Position numbers and translations under genes: made by a program. This document shows, one piece after another, positions 31,301-47,854 of a DNA stretch of 64,000 nt. The stretch lies in contig NW_022148248.1 of NCBI RefSeq assembly GCF_901933205.1, positions 186,001-250,000 of the forward strand, read 5' to 3'. Under the pieces are notes generated by a model. The model searched no databases, was not told the DNA's origin, and saw nothing but the letters and a program-made list of their open reading frames with translations. Each line of letters starts with the position of its first letter. Position 1 is the stretch's first letter. The stretch comes from Camarhynchus parvulus. Lineage: Eukaryota; Chordata; Aves; Passeriformes; Thraupidae.

Positions 31301-34300
31301 GAGGTGGTCGGGGTGGTCCCTGACATGGTTGTGGAGGTCCCTGAGGTGGTCATGGAAGACCCTGAGATGGTTGAGGTGGTCACTGAGGTGGTCGTGGGGG
31401 TCTCTGGTGGGGTCATGGGTGTCCCTGAGGTGGTTGGTGTCATCTCTGGGCTAGTCGGGGTGGTCCATGGGATGGTCGTGGTGGGCCCTGAGGTCGTGGA
31501 GGTCTCTGGGAAGGTGGTGGAGCTCGTGGAGGTCCCGGACATGGTTGTGGTGGACCCTGAGGTGGTTGTGGAGGACCCTGGGGTGGTTGTGGAGGTCACC
31601 GAGGTCATGGTGGTCACTGGTGTGGATGTGGGTGTCCCTGTGGTGGTGGTCGGAGGTCTCTGGGATGGTGGTGGTGGAGCCTGAGGAGGTTGGGGTGGTC
31701 TCTGGGGTGACCGTGGTGGTCTCTGAGGTCATGGAGGAACCTGGGGTGGTCGTGGTGGTCACTGGGGTGGTCGTGGAAGACCCTGAGGAGGTTGGGGTGG
31801 TCTCTGTGATGGTTGTGGAGGTCACTGAGGTCGTGGTGGTCACTGGTGTGGTTGTGGGTGTCCCTGAGGTGGTTGTGGAGGTCTCTGGGATGGTCGTGGT
31901 GGTCGCTGGAGTCGTGGAGGTCCCTGAGGTGGTTGGGGTGGTCTCTGTTGTGGTCGTGTGTGTCTCCGAGGTGGTCGTGGTGGTCCCTAGGGTGGTTGTG
32001 GAGGTCCCTGAGGTGGTTTGGGTGGTCTCTGTTGTGGTCGTGTGTGTCCCTGAGGAGGTTGGGGCGGTCTTAGGGGTGGCTGAGGTGGTCCATGAGGTCG
32101 TTGAGGTCCCAGATGTGGTCATGGTAGAGCCTGAGGAGGTCGTGGAGGTCCCTGGGGTGGTGGTGGAGCCAGAGGTGGTTGTGGAGGTCTCTGTGATGGT
32201 TGTGGAGGTCTCTGAGGTCGTGGAGGTCACTGGGGTGGTCGTGGAGGTCTCTGTGGTGCTCGGGATGGTCCCTGTGATGGTCGTGGAGCTCCCTGGGGTG
32301 GTTGTGGAGGTCACCGAGGTCATGGAGGTCTCTGAGATGGTCGTGGTGGTCACTGGTGTGGTTGTGGGTGTCCCTGAGGAGGTTGGGGTGGTCTCTGGGG
32401 CGACCGTGGTGGTCTCTGAGGTCGTGGAGGAACCTGTGGTGGTCGGGGTGGTCACTGGGGTGGATGTGGGTGTCCCTGGTGAGGTTGGGGAGGTCTCTGG
32501 GATGACCGTGGTGGTCTCTGAGGTTGTGGAGGTCCCTGAAGCGGTCGTGGAGGACGCTGTGGCGCTCGGGATGGTCCCTGTGATGGTGGTGGAGGTCTCT
32601 GAGGTGGTCGTGGTGGTTCCTGATGTGGTCCAGGTGGTCCATGAGGTGGTTGGGCTGGTCACTGGGGTGGTCGTGGAGCTCCCTGGGATGGTGGTGGTGG
32701 TCACAGGGGTGGTCGTGGGTGTCCCAGAGGTGGTTGTGGAAGACCCTGGGATGGTGGGAGTGGTCATTGTGGTGGTTATGGAGGTCACTGGGGTGGTTGG
32801 GGTGCTCTTAGGAGGGGTCGTGGTGGTCTCTGAGATGGTTGGGGTGGTCCCAGAGGTGGTTGTGGAAGACCCTGGGATGGTGGTGGACATCACCGAGGTC
32901 GTGGAGGTCTCTGAGGTTGTTGTGGTGGTCACTGGGGTGGTCATGGGTGTCCCTGAGGTGGTTGTGGAAGACCCTGAGGAGGTGGGAGTGGTCGCTGTGA
33001 TGGTTGTGGAGGTCACTGAGGTCGTGGAGGTCTCTGGGGTGACCGTGGTGGTCGCTGGGAGTCGTGGAGGTCTCTGCTGTGGTTTGGGAGGTCCCTGGGG
33101 TTGTCCTGCTGGTCCACTGAGGCGGTTGTGGTGGTCTTAGGGGTGGCTGTGGTGGTCCCTGGGGTGGTCGCCCCTGACATGGTCGTGGTGGTCCCTGAGG
33201 AAGAGGTGGTGGTCCCTGGGGTGGTCATGGATGTCCCTGACATGCTTGTGGAGGTCGGTGGGGTGGTTGTGGTGGTCTCTGGGATGGACGTGGTGGTCAC
33301 TGAGGTTGTGGAGGTCTCTGTGTTGGTCGTGGGTGTCTCCGAGGTGGTCGTGGTGGTCCCTGGGGTGGTTGTGGAGGTCCCTGAGGTGATTTGGGTGGTC
33401 TCTGTTGTGGTCGTGTGTGTCCCTGAGGAGGTTGGGGCGGTCTTAGGGGTGGCTGAGGTGGTCCATGAGGTCGTTGAGGTCCCAGATGTGGTCATGGTAG
33501 AGCCTGAGGAGGTCGTGGAGGTCCCTGGGGTGGTGGTGGAGCCAGAGGTGGTTGTGGAGGTCTCTGAGGTCGTGGAGGTCACTGGGGTGGTCGGCGTGGT
33601 TCCTGATGTGGTCGAGGTGGTCCAGGAGGTCATTGGGCTGGTCACTGGGGTGGTCGTGGTGGTCGGGATGGTCCCTGTGATGGTCGTGGAGCTCCCTGGG
33701 GTGGTCGTGGTGGTCTCTGATGTGGTCGTGGTGGTCCCTGAAGTCGTGGAGGTCCATGAGGTGGTCATGGTGGTGGTCCATGAGGTGGTTGGGAAGGTCC
33801 CTGAGGTGGTCGTGGAGGTCTCTGAGGAGGTCGGGGTGGTCTCGGATGTGGTCGGGGTGGTCACTGAGGTGGTGGAGGTCTCTGGGAAGGTCGCAGTGGA
33901 GGTTCCTGAGGAAGTGGTGGAGGTCACTGGTGTGGTTGTGGGTGTCCCTGAGGAGGTTGGGGTGGTCTCTGCTGGTGGTCTTGGGTGATGTGGTGGTGGG
34001 GTGGTACTGGGGTGGATGTGGGTGTCCCTGGTGTGGTTGTGGAGGTCTCTGGGATGACCGTGGTGGTCTCTGAGGTTGTGGAGGTCCCTGAAGCGGTCGT
34101 GGAGGACGCTGTGGCGCTCGGGATGGTCCCTGTGATGGTGGTGGAGGTCTCTGAGGTGGTCGTGGTGGTTCCTGATGTGGTCCAGGTGGTCCATGAGGTG
34201 GTTGGGCTGGTCACTGGGGTGGTCGTGGAGCTCCCTGGGATGGTGGTGGTGGTCACAGGGGTGGTCGTGGGTGTCCCAGAGGTGGTTGTGGAAGACCCTG

Positions 34301-37300
34301 GGATGGTGGGAGTGGTCATTGTGGTGGTTATGGAGGTCACTGGGGTGGTTGGGGTGCTCTTAGGAGGGGTCGTGGTGGTCTCTGAGATGGTTGGGGTGGT
34401 CCCAGAGGTGGTTGTGGAAGACCCTGGGATGGTGGTGGACATCACCGAGGTCGTGGAGGTCTCTGAGGTTGTTGTGGTGGTCACTGGGGTGGTCGTGGGT
34501 GTCCCTGAGGTGGTTGTGGAAGACCCTGAGGAGGTGGGAGTGGTCGTTGTGATGGTTGTGGAGGTCACTGAGGTCGTGGAGGTCTCTGGGGTGACTGTGG
34601 TGGTCGCTGGAGTCGTGGAGGTCTCTGCTGTGGTCGTGGAGGTCCCTGGGGTTGTCCTGCTGGTCCACGAGGCGGTTGTGGTGGTCTTAGGGGTGGCTGT
34701 GGTGGTCCCTGAGGTGGTCGCCCCTGACATGGTCGTGGTGGTCCCTGAGGAAGAGGTGGTGGTCCCTGGGGTGGTCATGGATGTCCCTGACGTGCTTGTG
34801 GAGGTCGGTGGGGTGGTCGTGGTGGTCTCTGATGTGGTCGTGGTGGTCCCTGAGGAGGTCGTGGTGGTCTCTGGGATGGACGTGGTGGTCCCTGGGGTGG
34901 TTGTGGAGGTCCCTGAGGTGGTTTGGGTGGTCTTTGTTGTGGTCGTGTGTGTCCCTGAGGAGGTTGGGGCGGTCTTAGGGGTGGCTGAGGTGGTCCATGA
35001 GGTCGTTGAGGTCCCAGATGTGGTCATGGTAGAGCCTGAGGAGGTCGTGGAGGTCCCTGGGGCCGTGGTGGACCCTAAAGTGGTCGTGGAGCTCCCTGAC
35101 AGGGCTGTGGGGGAGCCAGAGGAGGTTGGGGTGGTCTCTGTGATGGTTGTGGAGGTCACCGAGGTCGTGGAAGTCTCTGAGGTTGTCGTGATGGTCACTG
35201 GTGTGGTCGTGGAGGTCTCTGGGATGGTCGTGGTGGAGCCTGAGGAGGTTGGGGTGGTCTCTGGGGTGACCGTGGTGGTCTCTGAGGTCGTGGAGGAACC
35301 TGGGGGGTGGTCGTGGGTGTCCCTGAGGTGGTTGAGGTGGTCTCTGGGATGGTCGTGGTGGTCGCTGGTGTGGCTGTGGGTGTCCCTGAGGTGGTCAGTG
35401 TGGTCCCTGTGATGGTGGTGGAGGTCTCTGTGTTGGTCATGGTGGTTCCTGAGGAGGTCGTGGAGGTCTCTGTGGTGCTCAGGATGGTCCCTGTGATGGT
35501 TGTAGAGGTCACTAGGGTGGTCGTGGAGGTCTCTGGGATGGTCGTGGAGGACCCTGAGGAGGTTGGGGTGGTCCCTGTGGGAGTCGTGGAGGAATCTGTG
35601 GTGGTCAGGGTGGTCCCTGATGTGATCGTGGAGAGTTCTGTGGTGGTTGGGGTGGGCCCTGAGGTGGTTGTGGAGGTCTTAGGGGTGGTCGTGGAGGTCC
35701 CTGGGCTGGTGGTCGTGGTCCCTGAGGAGGTGGTGGTGGTGCCTAAGGTGGTCGTGGAGGTCACTGGGGTGGTCGTGGAAGACCCTGAGGTGGTTGAGGT
35801 GGTCTCTGGGGTGACCGTGGTGGTCACTGGAGTCATGGAGGTCCCTGAAGTGGTTGTGGAGGACGCTGTGGTGGTCACGGTGGTCCCTGTGATGGTGGTG
35901 GAGCTCCCTGGGATGGTGGTGGAGGTCACCGAGGTCGTGGAGGTCTCTGAGATGGTCGTGGTGGTCACTGGTGTGGTTGTGAGTGTCCCTGAGGTGGTTG
36001 AGGTGGTCTCTGGGGTGACCGTGGTGGTCTCTGAGGTCGTGGAGGAACCTGTGGTGGTCGTGGTGGTCACTGGGGTGGTCGTGGTGGTCACTGGGGTGGT
36101 CGTGGAAGACCCTGAGGAGGTGGGAGTGGTCGTTGTGGTGGTTGTGGAGGTCACTGAGGTCGTGGGTGTCCCTGAGGTGGTTGAGGTGGTCTCTGGGGTG
36201 ACCGTGGTGGTCTCTGGAGCTGTGGAAGTCCCTGCGGTGGTTGTGGAGGTCTCTGGGATGGTGGTCGTGGTCCCTGAGGAGGTGGTGGTGGCCCCTAAAG
36301 TGGTTGTGGAGGTCACTGGGGTGGTCGTGGTGGTCTCTGTGGTGCTCGGGATGGTCCCTGTGATGGTCGTGGTGGTCACTGGGATGGTTGTGGAGGTCAC
36401 CAAGGTTGTGGAGGTCTCTGGGATGGTCGTGGAGGTCACCAAGGTTGTGGAGGTCTCTGAGGTGGTCATGGAAGACCCTGAGGAGGTTGGGGTGGTCCCT
36501 GAGGTCGTGGAGGAACCTGAGGTGGTCAGGGTGGTCTCTGTGTTGATCGTGGTTGTTCCTGATGTGGTCATGGAGGGCCCTGAGGTGGTCGTGGAGCTCC
36601 CTGGGATGGTTGTGGTGGTCTCTGAGATGGTCATGGTGGTCACTGGGGCGGTCGTGGAGGTCTCTGGGGTGGTTGTGGTGGTTCCTGAGGAGGTCGTGGA
36701 GGTCTCTGTGGTGCTCGGGATGGTCCCTGTGATGGTCGTGGAGCTCCCTGGGGTGGTGGTGGAGGTCACCGAGGTCGTGGAGGTCTCTGAGATGGTCGTG
36801 GTGGTCACTGGTGTGGTTGTGGGTGTCCCTGAGGTGGTTGAGGAGGTCTCTGGGGTGACCGTGGTGGTCGCTGGAGTCGTGGAGGTCCCTGAAGTGGTCG
36901 TGGAGGACGCTGTGGTGGTCGTGGTGGTCCCTGTGATGGTCGAGGAGCTCCCTGGGATGGTTGTGGTGGTCTTAGGGGTGGTCGTGGAAGACCCTGAGGA
37001 GGTTGGGGTGGTCCCTGAGGTGGTCATGGAGGAACCTGTCGTGGTCGTGGTGGTCACTGGTGTGGTTGTGGAGATTTCTGTGGTGGTTGGGGTGGGCCCT
37101 GAGGTGGTTGTGAAGGTCACTGGGATGGTCGTGGAGGTCACCGAGGTCGTGGAGGTCCCTGAGGTTGTTGAGGTTGTCCCTGTGGTGGTCGTGGAGGAAC
37201 CTGTGGTGGTCGTGGTGGTCTCTGTGATGGTGGTGGAGGTCTCTGGGGTGGTGGTCGTGGTCCCTGAGGAGGTGGTGGTGGTCTCTGAGGTGGTTGTGGT

Positions 37301-39773
37301 GGTCTCTGTGTTGGTCATGGTGGTTCCTGAGGAGGTCGTGGAGGTCTCTGTTGTGCTTGGGGTGGTCCCTGTGGTGGTCGTGAAGGTCTCTGGGACAGTT
37401 GTGGTGGTCACTGGTGTGGTCGTGGTGGCCTCTGGGATGGTCGTGGGTGTCCCTGAGGTGCTGGTGGAGGAACCTGTGGTGCTTGGGGTGGTCACTGTGG
37501 CAATCGTGGAGGTCCCTATGGTGGTCAGGGTGGCCTCTGAGGAGGTTGGTGTCATCTCTGAGGTGGTCGTGGTGGTCCCTGAGGTGGTTGTGGAGGTCTC
37601 TGAGGAGGTTGGTGTCATCTCTGGGGCAGTTGTGGAGGTCTCTGTGATGGTCGTGGTCCCTGAGGAGGTGGTGGTGGTCCCTAAGGTGGTTGTGGAGGTC
37701 ACTGGGGTGGTCGTGGTGGTCTCTCTGTTGGTCATGGTGGTTCCTGAGGAGGTCGTGGGGGTCTCTGTGGTGGTCGTGGTGCTTCCTGATGTGGCTGAGG
37801 TGGTCCATGAGGTGCTCATGGAGGTGCTTGAGGTGCTCAGGGTGGTCCCTGTGGTGGGTGGAGTGGTCTCTGAGGTGCTCATGGAGGTCCCTATGGTGCT
37901 CAGGGTGGTCTCTGAGGAGCTTGGTGTCATCTCTGGGGTGGTCGTGGTGATCACTGAGGTGGTTGTGGAGGTCTCTGAGGAGGTTGGTGTCATCTCTGGG
38001 GCGGTTGTGGAGAACCCTGTGATGTTCGTGGTGGTCCCTGTGGTGCTCGGGGTGGTCTCTGAGGAGGTCGTGGAGGTCTCTGAGGTGCCCAGAGTGGTCC
38101 CAGTGATGTCCGTGGTGTCCCTGGAGCTCCCCTGGGCTCTGGTTGTCCCCAGGACGGCGGCTGCAGGGGAAGGTCCAGGGTGAGCAGAGACCCCGACCTT
38201 CCTCCTCCTCCTCCTCCTCCTCCTCCTCCTGCCCTTTGACCCACCCAATGTCCCCCAATCTCCTCCATCCTCCTTCATCTTCACCCTCCTCTTCCTCCTC
38301 CTCCTTCTCCAAGACCTTCATCCAAGGTTTCTTCTTCTCCCTGTCCAACCTCCTCCATCATCCTCACCTTCCTCCTCCTCCTCCTCCTGCCCTTTGACCC
38401 ACCCAATGTCCCCCCATCTCCTCCACCGTCCTTCATCCTCCTCCTCCTCCTCTTCCAAGACCTCCCTCTTCTGTTGATGCCCTTCATCCTCCCCCTGCTC
38501 TTCTTCACCTTCCTCCTCATCTCCTCCACCTTCCTTCATCCTCCTCTTCCTCTCTCCCTCATCCCACCCTCAGCACTGACCAACCCGACCTCACCTCGTT
38601 GTCTCCACCTTCCTCCTCCTCCTCCTCCTCCCCTTCCTCCCCCTCTGGCCTCTCCCCACCGTCTCCACCTTTCACCTCTTCCTCTTCCTCCTCATCATCC
38701 TCTTCCTCCTCATCCTCTTCCTCCTCCACGACCTTCAGATCTGAATCCGTCAAACCTCTCCCACCCCAACAATTCCTCCTGCTCTTCATCATCACCCTCC
38801 TCTTCTTCACCCTCCTCTTCCTCCTCCAAGCCCTTCAGACCGCGGACCCCTCCCAACCCCAACTCCTCCTCTTCCTCTTCTTCATCCCCTTCATCTTCCT
38901 CCTCCTCCTCCCCCAGGACCTTCAGATCTGAACCCCTCAAACCTCTCCCACCCCAATTCCTCCTCCTCTTCTTCATCTTCCTTTTCTTCACCCTCCTCCT
39001 CCTCTTCTTCATCTTCATCCTCCTCTTCCTTTCCTTCATCCTCCTCCTCCTCTTCTTCACCCTCTTCCTCCAAGACCCTCATCCCCCTGTCCCCTCCAAC
39101 CTGTCCCCACCATCCTCTTCCTCCTCTTCTTCACCCTCTTCATCCTCCTCCTCCTCTTCTTCATCCTCCTCTTCCTCCAGGACCTTCAGATCTGAACCCC
39201 TCAAACCTCTCCCACCCCAATTCCTCCTCCTCCTCTTCATCCTCTTCTTCTCCATCTCCCTTTTCTTCACCCTCCTCTTCTTCATCCTCCTCCTCCTCCC
39301 CCGATATCCCCCTGTCCCCTCCCATCTTCACCTGTGATGGGGCAGGTGAGGGACACCAGGTGAGGGCCACCAGGTGACCATCACCAGCTGATCATCACCA
39401 GGTGACCATCACCAGGTGACCACAACCAGGTGACCACAACCAGGTGACCATCACGAGGTGACCACCACCAAGATCCTCCCAGTGTCCCCCTGTCCATCCT
39501 CACCTGTGATGGTGCAGGTGACCACCACCAGGTGACCACCACCAGGTGACCACCACCAGGACTGTCCCAATGTCCCCTCCTCATGTCCCCCTGTCCCCTC
39601 CCAATGTCCCCCTGTCCCCCTGTCCATCCTCACGTGGACCACCACCAGGTGACCATCACCAGGTGACCACCACCAGGACCCTCCCAATGTCCCCTCCCGG
39701 TGTCCCCCCGTCCATCCTCACCTGTGATGGCGCAGGTCAGGGCCACCAGGACCGTCCCTCGTGTCCCCCCCAT
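24795..39773 (-). CDS. Membrane mucin C (MUC3/12/17 type)
   Basis: Complete gene for a large type I membrane mucin. Exons right to left: signal 39722-39773; PTS 29847-38160; EGF 29661-29768; SEA 28895-29022, 28748-28806 and 28508-28656; linker 28316-28384; EGF 27864-28026; transmembrane 26330-26489; tail 25312-25536; last exon about 24795-24833. SEA has GSIVV followed by GHQVFF. Phases are consistent except for one extra base near 26,480 and one C-run break near 25,430, plus several breaks in the PTS repeat (near 35,300, 34,000, 33,110 and 31,660). The gene is divergent from ACHE, the order I recall at human 7q22 between ACHE and MUC3A, which makes mucin C the positional counterpart of MUC3A. 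Sequence alone does not prove one-to-one orthology. Confidence 0.85.
25312..25536 (-). CDS. Mucin C cytoplasmic tail exon
   Basis: Begins SDLPPYFGGSWYELDDFSWP and ends SPAFRPSLERVDPFLQ, which resembles the MUC17/MUC3 tail segment with the F-x-P-[ST]-L motif. The two halves are in different frames; the break lies in a long C run near 25,430. The donor gtatgt is in phase 0 and the following short exon reads LRTPRPRVTPDL then stop. Confidence 0.65.
25560..26320. repeat. Minisatellite in mucin C tail intron
   Basis: Units of aaactgggagacccctcccc fill the intron between the tail and transmembrane exons. Non-coding. Confidence 0.9.
26330..26489 (-). CDS. Mucin C transmembrane exon, one-base frame break
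   Basis: Frame after the break reads DQELYWYTGSQCSGRVSK, then GTGLGVAVALLFLTCVILI and CRRRRRCRR. The exon is 160 nt where phase needs 159; the extra base lies in the CTGCCCCGGACC start. Span, stop-transfer arginines and exon position match mucin B. Confidence 0.75.
26550..27720. repeat. 20-bp minisatellite in mucin C intron
   Basis: More than 50 copies of gggaccccatggtggacatt. Because 20 is not a multiple of three, every frame reads the same 20-residue peptide; these open frames are not genes. Confidence 0.95.
27864..28384 (-). CDS. Mucin C linker and second EGF-like exon
   Basis: Exon 28316-28384 reads VLCLVLRPNPVVSAMREVMD. Exon 27864-28026 reads ELCHQRAPAGYGDFFWAVVT and ends CHHGRCQVTRQGPQC. 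The lengths, 69 and 163 nt, equal those of the matching exons in mucins B (69) and A (163). The intron between holds a 20-base ggtccatggggtggtcagga repeat (28,090-28,310). Confidence 0.82.
28508..29768 (-). CDS. Mucin C EGF-like module and SEA domain
   Basis: Exon 29661-29768 reads LCENGGTPGGTGCLCSPSYA (EGF-like). SEA exons 28895-29022, 28748-28806 and 28508-28656 read MEVTLTNFNYSEDLKD, IKKIYGTIPGYEGVEITSL and SGSIVVGHQVFFTMAQSSN. GSIVV is an accepted SEA cleavage variant. Intron 29023-29660 is a pentamer-to-decamer accaggacccccaa repeat. Confidence 0.85.
29847..38160 (-). CDS. Mucin C PTS-rich exon
   Basis: About 8.3 kb of Thr/Ser/Pro repeat, units of the type TTTPVTSTTTSGTSTTSETT. The acceptor is cttcccctgcag at 38,161; the donor gtgagt is at 29,841-29,846. 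Two long near-identical segments of more than 1 kb recur (about 32,020-33,140 and 33,400-34,720), indicating recent internal duplication. Frame breaks near 35,300 (GGGGGG run), 34,000, 33,110 and 31,660 split it into five open segments. Confidence 0.82.
38180..39310. repeat. 1.1-kb polypyrimidine tract in mucin C intron 1
   Basis: Nearly unbroken TCC/TTC repeats on the plus strand, hence polypurine in the transcript. Frames rich in Ser/Pro/Leu here are not genes. Several longer copies (accttcagatctgaacccct) occur near 38,730, 38,920 and 39,180. Confidence 0.9.
39330..39720. repeat. Array with copied exon-1 donor of mucin C
   Basis: accaccaggtgaccatcacc units enclose two extra copies of the exon 1 end and donor (cacctgtgatggngcaggt near 39,331 and 39,510) besides the true one near 39,720. 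Confidence 0.7.
39722..39773 (-). CDS. Mucin C exon 1, signal peptide
   Basis: Reads MGGTRGTVLVALTCAIT with a gtgagg donor in phase 1; the PTS exon joins as AAVLGTTRAQG. The start has a good context (gcc before ATGG). The exon end and donor are copied twice downstream in the intron. Confidence 0.75.
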
Positions 39774-40019
39774 GGCCGTGGCCACGTCCCGTCCCCAAGT
39801 GGGGCCGCCGCCAGCGGTGACAGTGACAATATCTGGGGTGGGGGGACAGGGGGTGGCCCCGGACCTTTGTCCCCAGGCGGGCGGGGGGTGGCGGGCGGTG
39901 ACACAGGCGGGTGACACACGAGGGTGACACACGAGGGTGACACAGAGCCCGAGAATGCGGCGGCCGCGCCCGGCCCGGAGCTTCCTCCATCAGCGGTGTC
40001 ACCGCGAGGGGACAAAGGG

Positions 40020-40985
40020 ACACGGGGTGGGGGGACAGGGAGGGGACATTGGGGTGGGGACATGGCAGTGGGGACATTGGGGTGGGGACATTGGGGATGG
40101 GGACATTGGGGTGGCACTGAGATCCATGGGGACACAGGGGTGGGGACATTGGGGTGGCACTGGGATCCATGGGGACATTGGGGTGGCACCGAGATCTGTG
40201 GGGACACGGAGATGGGGACATGGGGGTGGGGACATCGGGGTGGCACTGAGGTCCATGGGGACATTGGGGTTGGGGACATGGGAGTGGCACCAAGATCAGT
40301 GGGGACATTGGTGTGGGGACATCGGGGTGGCACTGAGATCTGTGGGGACACGGCGATGGGGACATTGAGGTGTTCCAGGGGTCACTGGGGACATCGAAGT
40401 GTCCTGGTGGCCATCAAGGACATGGGGATGGGGACATGGAGGTGGCACTGAGGTCCATGGGGACATTGGGGTGGGGACAGGAGGGGACACCGGGTTTGGT
40501 GGGTTTGGGGACATGGAGGTGGCACCGAGATCAGTGGGGACACGGGGGTGGGGACACTGAGGGGTCCTGGTGGCCACCAGGGACACGGAGATGGGGACAT
40601 TGGGGTGGCACGGAGATCCGTGGGGACATGGGAGGGGGACAGGGAGGATGGGGACACGGAGGTGTCCCAGCGCCCTCCCAGTGTGCTCCCAGTATGTCCC
40701 AGTCCATCCCAGTCCATCCCAGTCGCCTCCAATCCCCTCCTAATTCCCTCCCAGCTCCATCCCAGTGTCTCCCAGTCCCTCCCAGTATCTCCCAGTATCT
40801 CCCAGTTCCATCCCAGTCCCTCCCAGTCCATCCCAGTCCATCCAAGTTCCATCCCAGTATCTCCCAGTTCCATTCTAGTCCCCTCCCAGTATGTCCCAGT
40901 ACATCCCAGTCCCCTCCAATCCCCTCCCAGTATCTCCCAGTCCCTCCCAGTCCATCCCAGTTCCATCCCAGTGTCTCCCCGGGGG
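40020..40985. repeat. Minisatellites between mucin C and ACHE
   Basis: First ggggacattggggtggcact units (40,030-40,650), then the 10-base cccagtccat/cccagtccct family (40,665-40,985). No gene was seen. Confidence 0.9.
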
Positions 40986-40993
40986 TTTCCCCA

Positions 40994-41029
40994 TGACGTC
41001 ACCGCCGGGCCCCACCTGCGCCAGCCAAT
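40994..41029. promoter_or_regulatory. CRE and CCAAT box of a probable ACHE promoter
   Basis: A perfect TGACGTCA at 40994-41001 and CCAAT at 41025-41029, followed by GC boxes (ggggcggg near 41,035 and 41,073). The position between divergent mucin C and ACHE makes it a candidate shared promoter. The 41,220-41,700 stretch that follows is degenerate ccccaaaattcc sequence. Confidence 0.45.
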
Positions 41030-41859
41030 GGGGGAGGGGCGGGTGACCCTTGGCCGGCGGGACCAGAAAGGGGGCGGGGCCACACCTGGGGACACCTGGA
41101 CACACCTGAGGACAGACATGGGGACAGACATGGGGACAGACATGGGGACACGTCAGCGGCGGGAACCGCGACACGAGAGTGACACCTGGGGGGGGGGGGA
41201 AGGGACAGGTGTGAAAGGGACAATTCCCCCAAAATCCCCTTAAAATCCCCCCAAAATTCCGCAAATTCCCCCCAACCCCCCCAAATTTCAACCAGGTTCT
41301 TTAAAATTCCCCCCGAAAATCCCCCAAATTCCCACAAATCCCCTTAAAATCCCCCAGATTCTCCCAAAACACCCCCAAATCCCGTCAAAATCCCCCAAAT
41401 TTCCTCCAAAATTCCCCCTAAAATTCCCCCAAAAATCTCCAAAATTTTCTTAAAATTCCCCCAAAAATCCCCCAAAAATTTCCTTCAGAATACCCCAAAT
41501 TCCCTCGAACTCCTCTCAAATTCCCCTAAAATCCCCCAAATACCCCAGACCCCCTAAATCCCTCAAAATCTCCCCAAAATCCTCTCAAAGCCCCCCCCCC
41601 AAAATCCCCCCCAAAAATCCCCAAAATTTCCTTAAAATTCCCCCAAAATTCCCCATAAATCCTCTCAAATCCCCCCCAAAATCCCCCAAATTCGCCCCAA
41701 AATCCCCCCCTGGGCTGGGGGTGGGCAGCATCCCTCCCCCCCCCCCCTCCCGTTTTCCCGGCACGCGCGGGGGGGGGGGGGAGGGGCAGCGCTGCCGCAG
41801 GGGTGGGGGAGGGGCGGCTCCTTTGGCCCCTCCCCCCCCCCAATTTAACGCCGCCCCTC

Positions 41860-42041
41860 CCCCACCCCCCCCCGGTATTTTGCAGTCGCCGGAGCCGGAG
41901 CGAGGCCGGAGCCGCGAGGAGCGCGAGGGGGTCGGTGCCGCCCCTCCCCCCCCACCCCTCCCCCACCATCTCCATCCCCTCCCCCCAACCCCCGACCCCT
42001 CCCCATCCCCCTCTCCCCCTTGAAATGATCCCCCCCAGAGG
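41860..42041 (+). other. ACHE: Candidate non-coding first exon of ACHE
   Basis: A CpG-rich stretch (cggagccggagcgaggccgg) ends in a donor-like agagg|gtgagg at 42,042. Vertebrate ACHE genes have an untranslated first exon, and the coding exon begins after an acceptor at 43,714. The left limit is a guess. Confidence 0.3.
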
Positions 42042-42394
42042 GTGAGGCCCCATCGGCGCCCCTCCCCCACACCTGAGACCCCCACCCCCCACCCCATCAT
42101 TCCGGCCCCTCCCCATCTCCCCATCGCCCCTCCCCCACACCTGAGACCCCCCAATTCCCGCCCCCCATTGCCCCTCCCCCCGTGACGCGCCCCCCATCCG
42201 GGCCCCTCCCACATCGCCCCTCCCCCACCCCTGTGACCCCCCCCCATCCCCACCCCTGAGACCCCCACATCGCCCCTCCCCCCCGAGACCCCACCCCTCA
42301 TCGCCCCTCCCCCACACCTGCGACCAACCCCCCCCCACATCGCCCCTCCCTCTTTTTCCCCCTCCCCCCCACCCCCTCGGGTACCATTTTGGGG

Positions 42395-47039
<4,645 letters not shown>

Positions 47040-47790
47040 GGCACCCCAAAACCACCGGGGCACCCCAAAATCCATCCGGGACCCCCAAAATCCATCCAGG
47101 AACCCTAAAATCCACCTGGGACACCCCAAAATCCATCCGGGAACCCCAAAATCCATCCAGGAACCCTAAAATCCATCCGGGAACCCCAAAATCCATCCAG
47201 GAACCCTAAAATTCACCTGAGAACCCCAAAACCGCCTGGGATACCCCAAAATCCATCCAGGAACCCTAAAATCCATCCAGAGACCCCAAAATCCATCCAG
47301 GAACCCAAAAATCCATCCAGAGACCCCAAAATTCATCCAGGAACCCAAAAATCCACCCAGAAATCCTAAAATCCACCTGGGAACCCTAAAATTCACCTGA
47401 GAACCCCAAAACCACCCGGGGCACCCCAAAATCCATCCAGGAACGCCAAAATCCATCCAGGAACCCCAAAATCCATCCAGGACACCCTAAAATCCATCCA
47501 GGAATCCTAAAATCCATCTGGAACACCCCAAAATTCATCCAGGAACCCAAAAAACCTCACCCAGAAATCCTAAAATCCACCCAGGAACCCTAAAATTCAC
47601 CTGAGAACCCCAAAAATCCACCCAGGAACCCTAAAAACCTCACCAGGGACCCCCAAAACCCACTCAACGCCTCCAAAATTCCCCTGAACCCCCAAACCAC
47701 TCCCAGACACCCCAAAATCGTCCTCGGGCACCCCAAAAGAGCCCCGGACACCCCAAAAATCGACCCCAAACACCCCAAAATTCCCCCCCC
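47040..47790. repeat. Minisatellite in ACHE 3' UTR
   Basis: Units of ccccaaaatccatccaggaa, about 20 bases. The 3' UTR continues to the poly(A) signal. Confidence 0.9.
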
Positions 47791-47854
47791 CAAAACCTTC
47801 CAGGACCCCAAAATTTGGGGTTCCCCCCCCCGGTCTCGTCTTCGGTGTGACCCC

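Noticed and set aside
29735..38183. Long plus-strand open frames of the VVVEVPEVV type over mucin C
   Set aside because: Same antisense effect of the PTS repeat; the sense strand has a signal exon, EGF, SEA and transmembrane exons in phase.
38474..39337. Ser/Pro/Leu-rich 287-residue open frame
   Set aside because: Pure polypyrimidine repeat translated; no conserved domain.
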